Part shown: piece by piece, positions 54,950 to 55,558 of the stretch
Position numbering within the stretch: the first letter of the stretch is position 1
Layout of the letters: every line of letters begins with the position of its first letter
Origin: Deltaproteobacteria bacterium
GTDB lineage: Bacteria > Desulfobacterota > Binatia > Binatales > Binataceae
Length of the DNA stretch: 55,558 nucleotides
Reading direction: 5' to 3'
NCBI GenBank assembly: GCA_021817345.1
Contig: JAKAVC010000012.1
Span: 1 to 55,558, forward strand
The notes under the pieces: generated by a model
Told to the model about the DNA's origin: nothing
Database searches by the model: none
The model's input: the letters and a program-made list of their open reading frames with translations, nothing else
Made by a program: the position numbers and the translations under genes

Positions 54950-55405
54950 ATGGCAATGAGCACCAATCAAGGCGGCGGGGTCTTCGCGGACATCAACATC
55001 ACCCCGCTGACCGACATCTTCCTGGTCCTGCTCATCATTTTCATGGTCACTACGGCGGTCACGATCGAATCGGCCGCGCACGTGGACCTGCCCAAGGCCG
55101 AGCAGGCGCAAACCAAGGAAAAACCCAAGGGCGTGCTGGTAACCTACACGTCCTCGCACCAGATCTTCGTCGGACAGCAGAGCGTAACCCTGTCGCAACT
55201 GGCGCCGGTCCTGCACGACGCTCTGATGAAAAAGTCTGAAAAGCTGGTCGTCTTCCAGGGCGATCCCAAGGTGATGCTGGGCGACATGGTCCGGATTCTC
55301 GATATTGCCAAGACGGCCGGCGCGGATGGGATCGCGATCGCGGTGGCGCAGCTACCCGCAAGCGGCGCGGGCGGCGGCGCTGGGGCGCCGTCAGCCGGAA
55401 TGTAG
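54950..55405 (+). CDS. ExbD/TolR family protein, second copy
   Basis: About 151 residues, closely similar to the first copy: FADINITPLTDIFLVLLIIFMVTTAVTIESAAHVDLPKAE, and a periplasmic domain with GDPKVMLGDMVRILDIAKTAGADGIAIAV. The C-terminal tail is Gly/Ala-rich. It probably arose by tandem duplication. The start at 54950 has GAGAGGA upstream. Two ExbD paralogues beside one ExbB suggest a heteromeric or dedicated TonB-type system. Confidence 0.95.
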   Translation: MAMSTNQGGGVFADINITPLTDIFLVLLIIFMVTTAVTIESAAHVDLPKAEQAQTKEKPKGVLVTYTSSHQIFVGQQSVTLSQLAPVLHDALMKKSEKLVVFQGDPKVMLGDMVRILDIAKTAGADGIAIAVAQLPASGAGGGAGAPSAGM

Positions 55406-55430
55406 GGGAGAGAGCTCGGGAGGCTTGCGC

Positions 55431-55520
55431 ATGGAGCACCTTCCACCAATCAAGGCGAATGGGGACCTCGTCCCGCACCGGGGGCTGCCGCGGAAGGAAC
55501 GGGGACAGATCTCGTTATGA
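55431..55520 (+). CDS. Short frame resembling a TonB N-terminus (29 codons)
   Basis: GGGAGG eight bases upstream and ATG 55431 start MEHLPPIKANGDLVPHRG and a basic RKERGQ stretch, ending at TGA 55518-55520. The sequence reads like the cytosolic tail of a TonB-type transducer before its transmembrane helix. The helix itself appears in the next frame (from 55517). Either a frameshift or a coupled small gene explains this; the window end prevents resolution. Confidence 0.4.
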   Translation: MEHLPPIKANGDLVPHRGLPRKERGQISL

Positions 55521-55558
55521 TCATCGCTCTAATTGTCATTCTTCTGATTATTTCGACC
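55517..55558 (+). CDS. Start of a membrane-anchored protein (cut by window edge)
   Basis: ATG 55517 overlaps the preceding TGA (ATGA) and opens MIIALIVILLIIST, a hydrophobic helix running to the window edge. By position after exbB-exbD-exbD it may be a TonB-type energy transducer helix. Too short to assign. Confidence 0.4.
   Translation, partial: MIIALIVILLIIST

Overview
The window is a gene-dense, high-GC stretch of a Gram-negative bacterial chromosome. The Gram-negative call rests on lipoproteins with lipoboxes, LspA, a TolQ/ExbB-ExbD proton-channel set, a bactofilin and a dipeptide ABC transporter with a Tat-lipoprotein binding protein. The mix of glyS next to a pyruvate phosphate dikinase start, a TrmD-linked SPOUT methylase of the delta-proteobacterial type, several class III CoA-transferases and a PrdB/GrdB-like selenoprotein suggests an uncultured soil or subsurface lineage near the old Deltaproteobacteria, possibly Candidatus Binatota. 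That placement is inference. No transposase, integrase, phage gene or CRISPR array is visible. Layout: 1-2128 (minus) holds a phosphodiesterase, glycyl-tRNA synthetase and the first 23 codons of pyruvate phosphate dikinase. 2417-2749 encodes a small lipoprotein. 2807-5256 (minus) is a tandem pair of class III CoA-transferases. An FkbM methyltransferase, a PII protein, PlsY and tRNA-Pro(CGG) follow. 8012-15237 (minus) is priA, an alpha/beta hydrolase, def, fmt, rsmB and rpe. 15398-18221 (plus) is aroC-aroK-aroB, followed by a small HTH protein and a strong two-way terminator. 18704-23300 (minus) holds a phosphotriesterase-like hydrolase, lspA and ileS. 23558-26223 (plus) is an 84-residue unknown protein coupled to a second CoA-transferase pair, then yifB/comM. 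The most notable locus is 28001-30123: a 32-residue membrane peptide, a selenocysteine-containing reductase interrupted by an in-frame TGA at 28837 with a SECIS-like hairpin just behind it, a small glutaredoxin and a hotdog thioesterase. 30348-36109 (plus) is the conserved ffh-rpsP-khpA-rimM-trmD-rplS translation and secretion cluster. About 2.1 kb interrupts it between trmD and rplS, carrying a SPOUT methylase, a cupin, a decayed duplicate of the methylase 3' end and a lower-GC two-gene membrane cassette. 36169-45094 (minus) is a same-strand run of a TPR lipoprotein, a LolA/DUF4292-like lipoprotein, a complete dipeptide-type ABC importer and a bactofilin. 45331-50123 holds an amino-acid permease and two divergent GT-C type membrane glycosyltransferases. 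50177-53306 (minus) holds a Nudix hydrolase, a CoA-binding protein, a low-molecular-weight phosphatase, a short-chain dehydrogenase and a lipoprotein. 53823 to the end (plus) is a TolQ/ExbB-ExbD-ExbD set and what looks like the beginning of a TonB-type partner. Most of the window is housekeeping: translation, tRNA and rRNA modification, aromatic amino-acid synthesis, secretion and envelope. The accessory part is acyl-CoA chemistry (two CoA-transferase pairs, SDR, thioesterase) and redox chemistry (selenoprotein and glutaredoxin). In both CoA-transferase pairs only one partner keeps the family's catalytic aspartate, which suggests hetero-oligomeric enzymes. Gene calls rest on reading the translated sequence; no database search was run.
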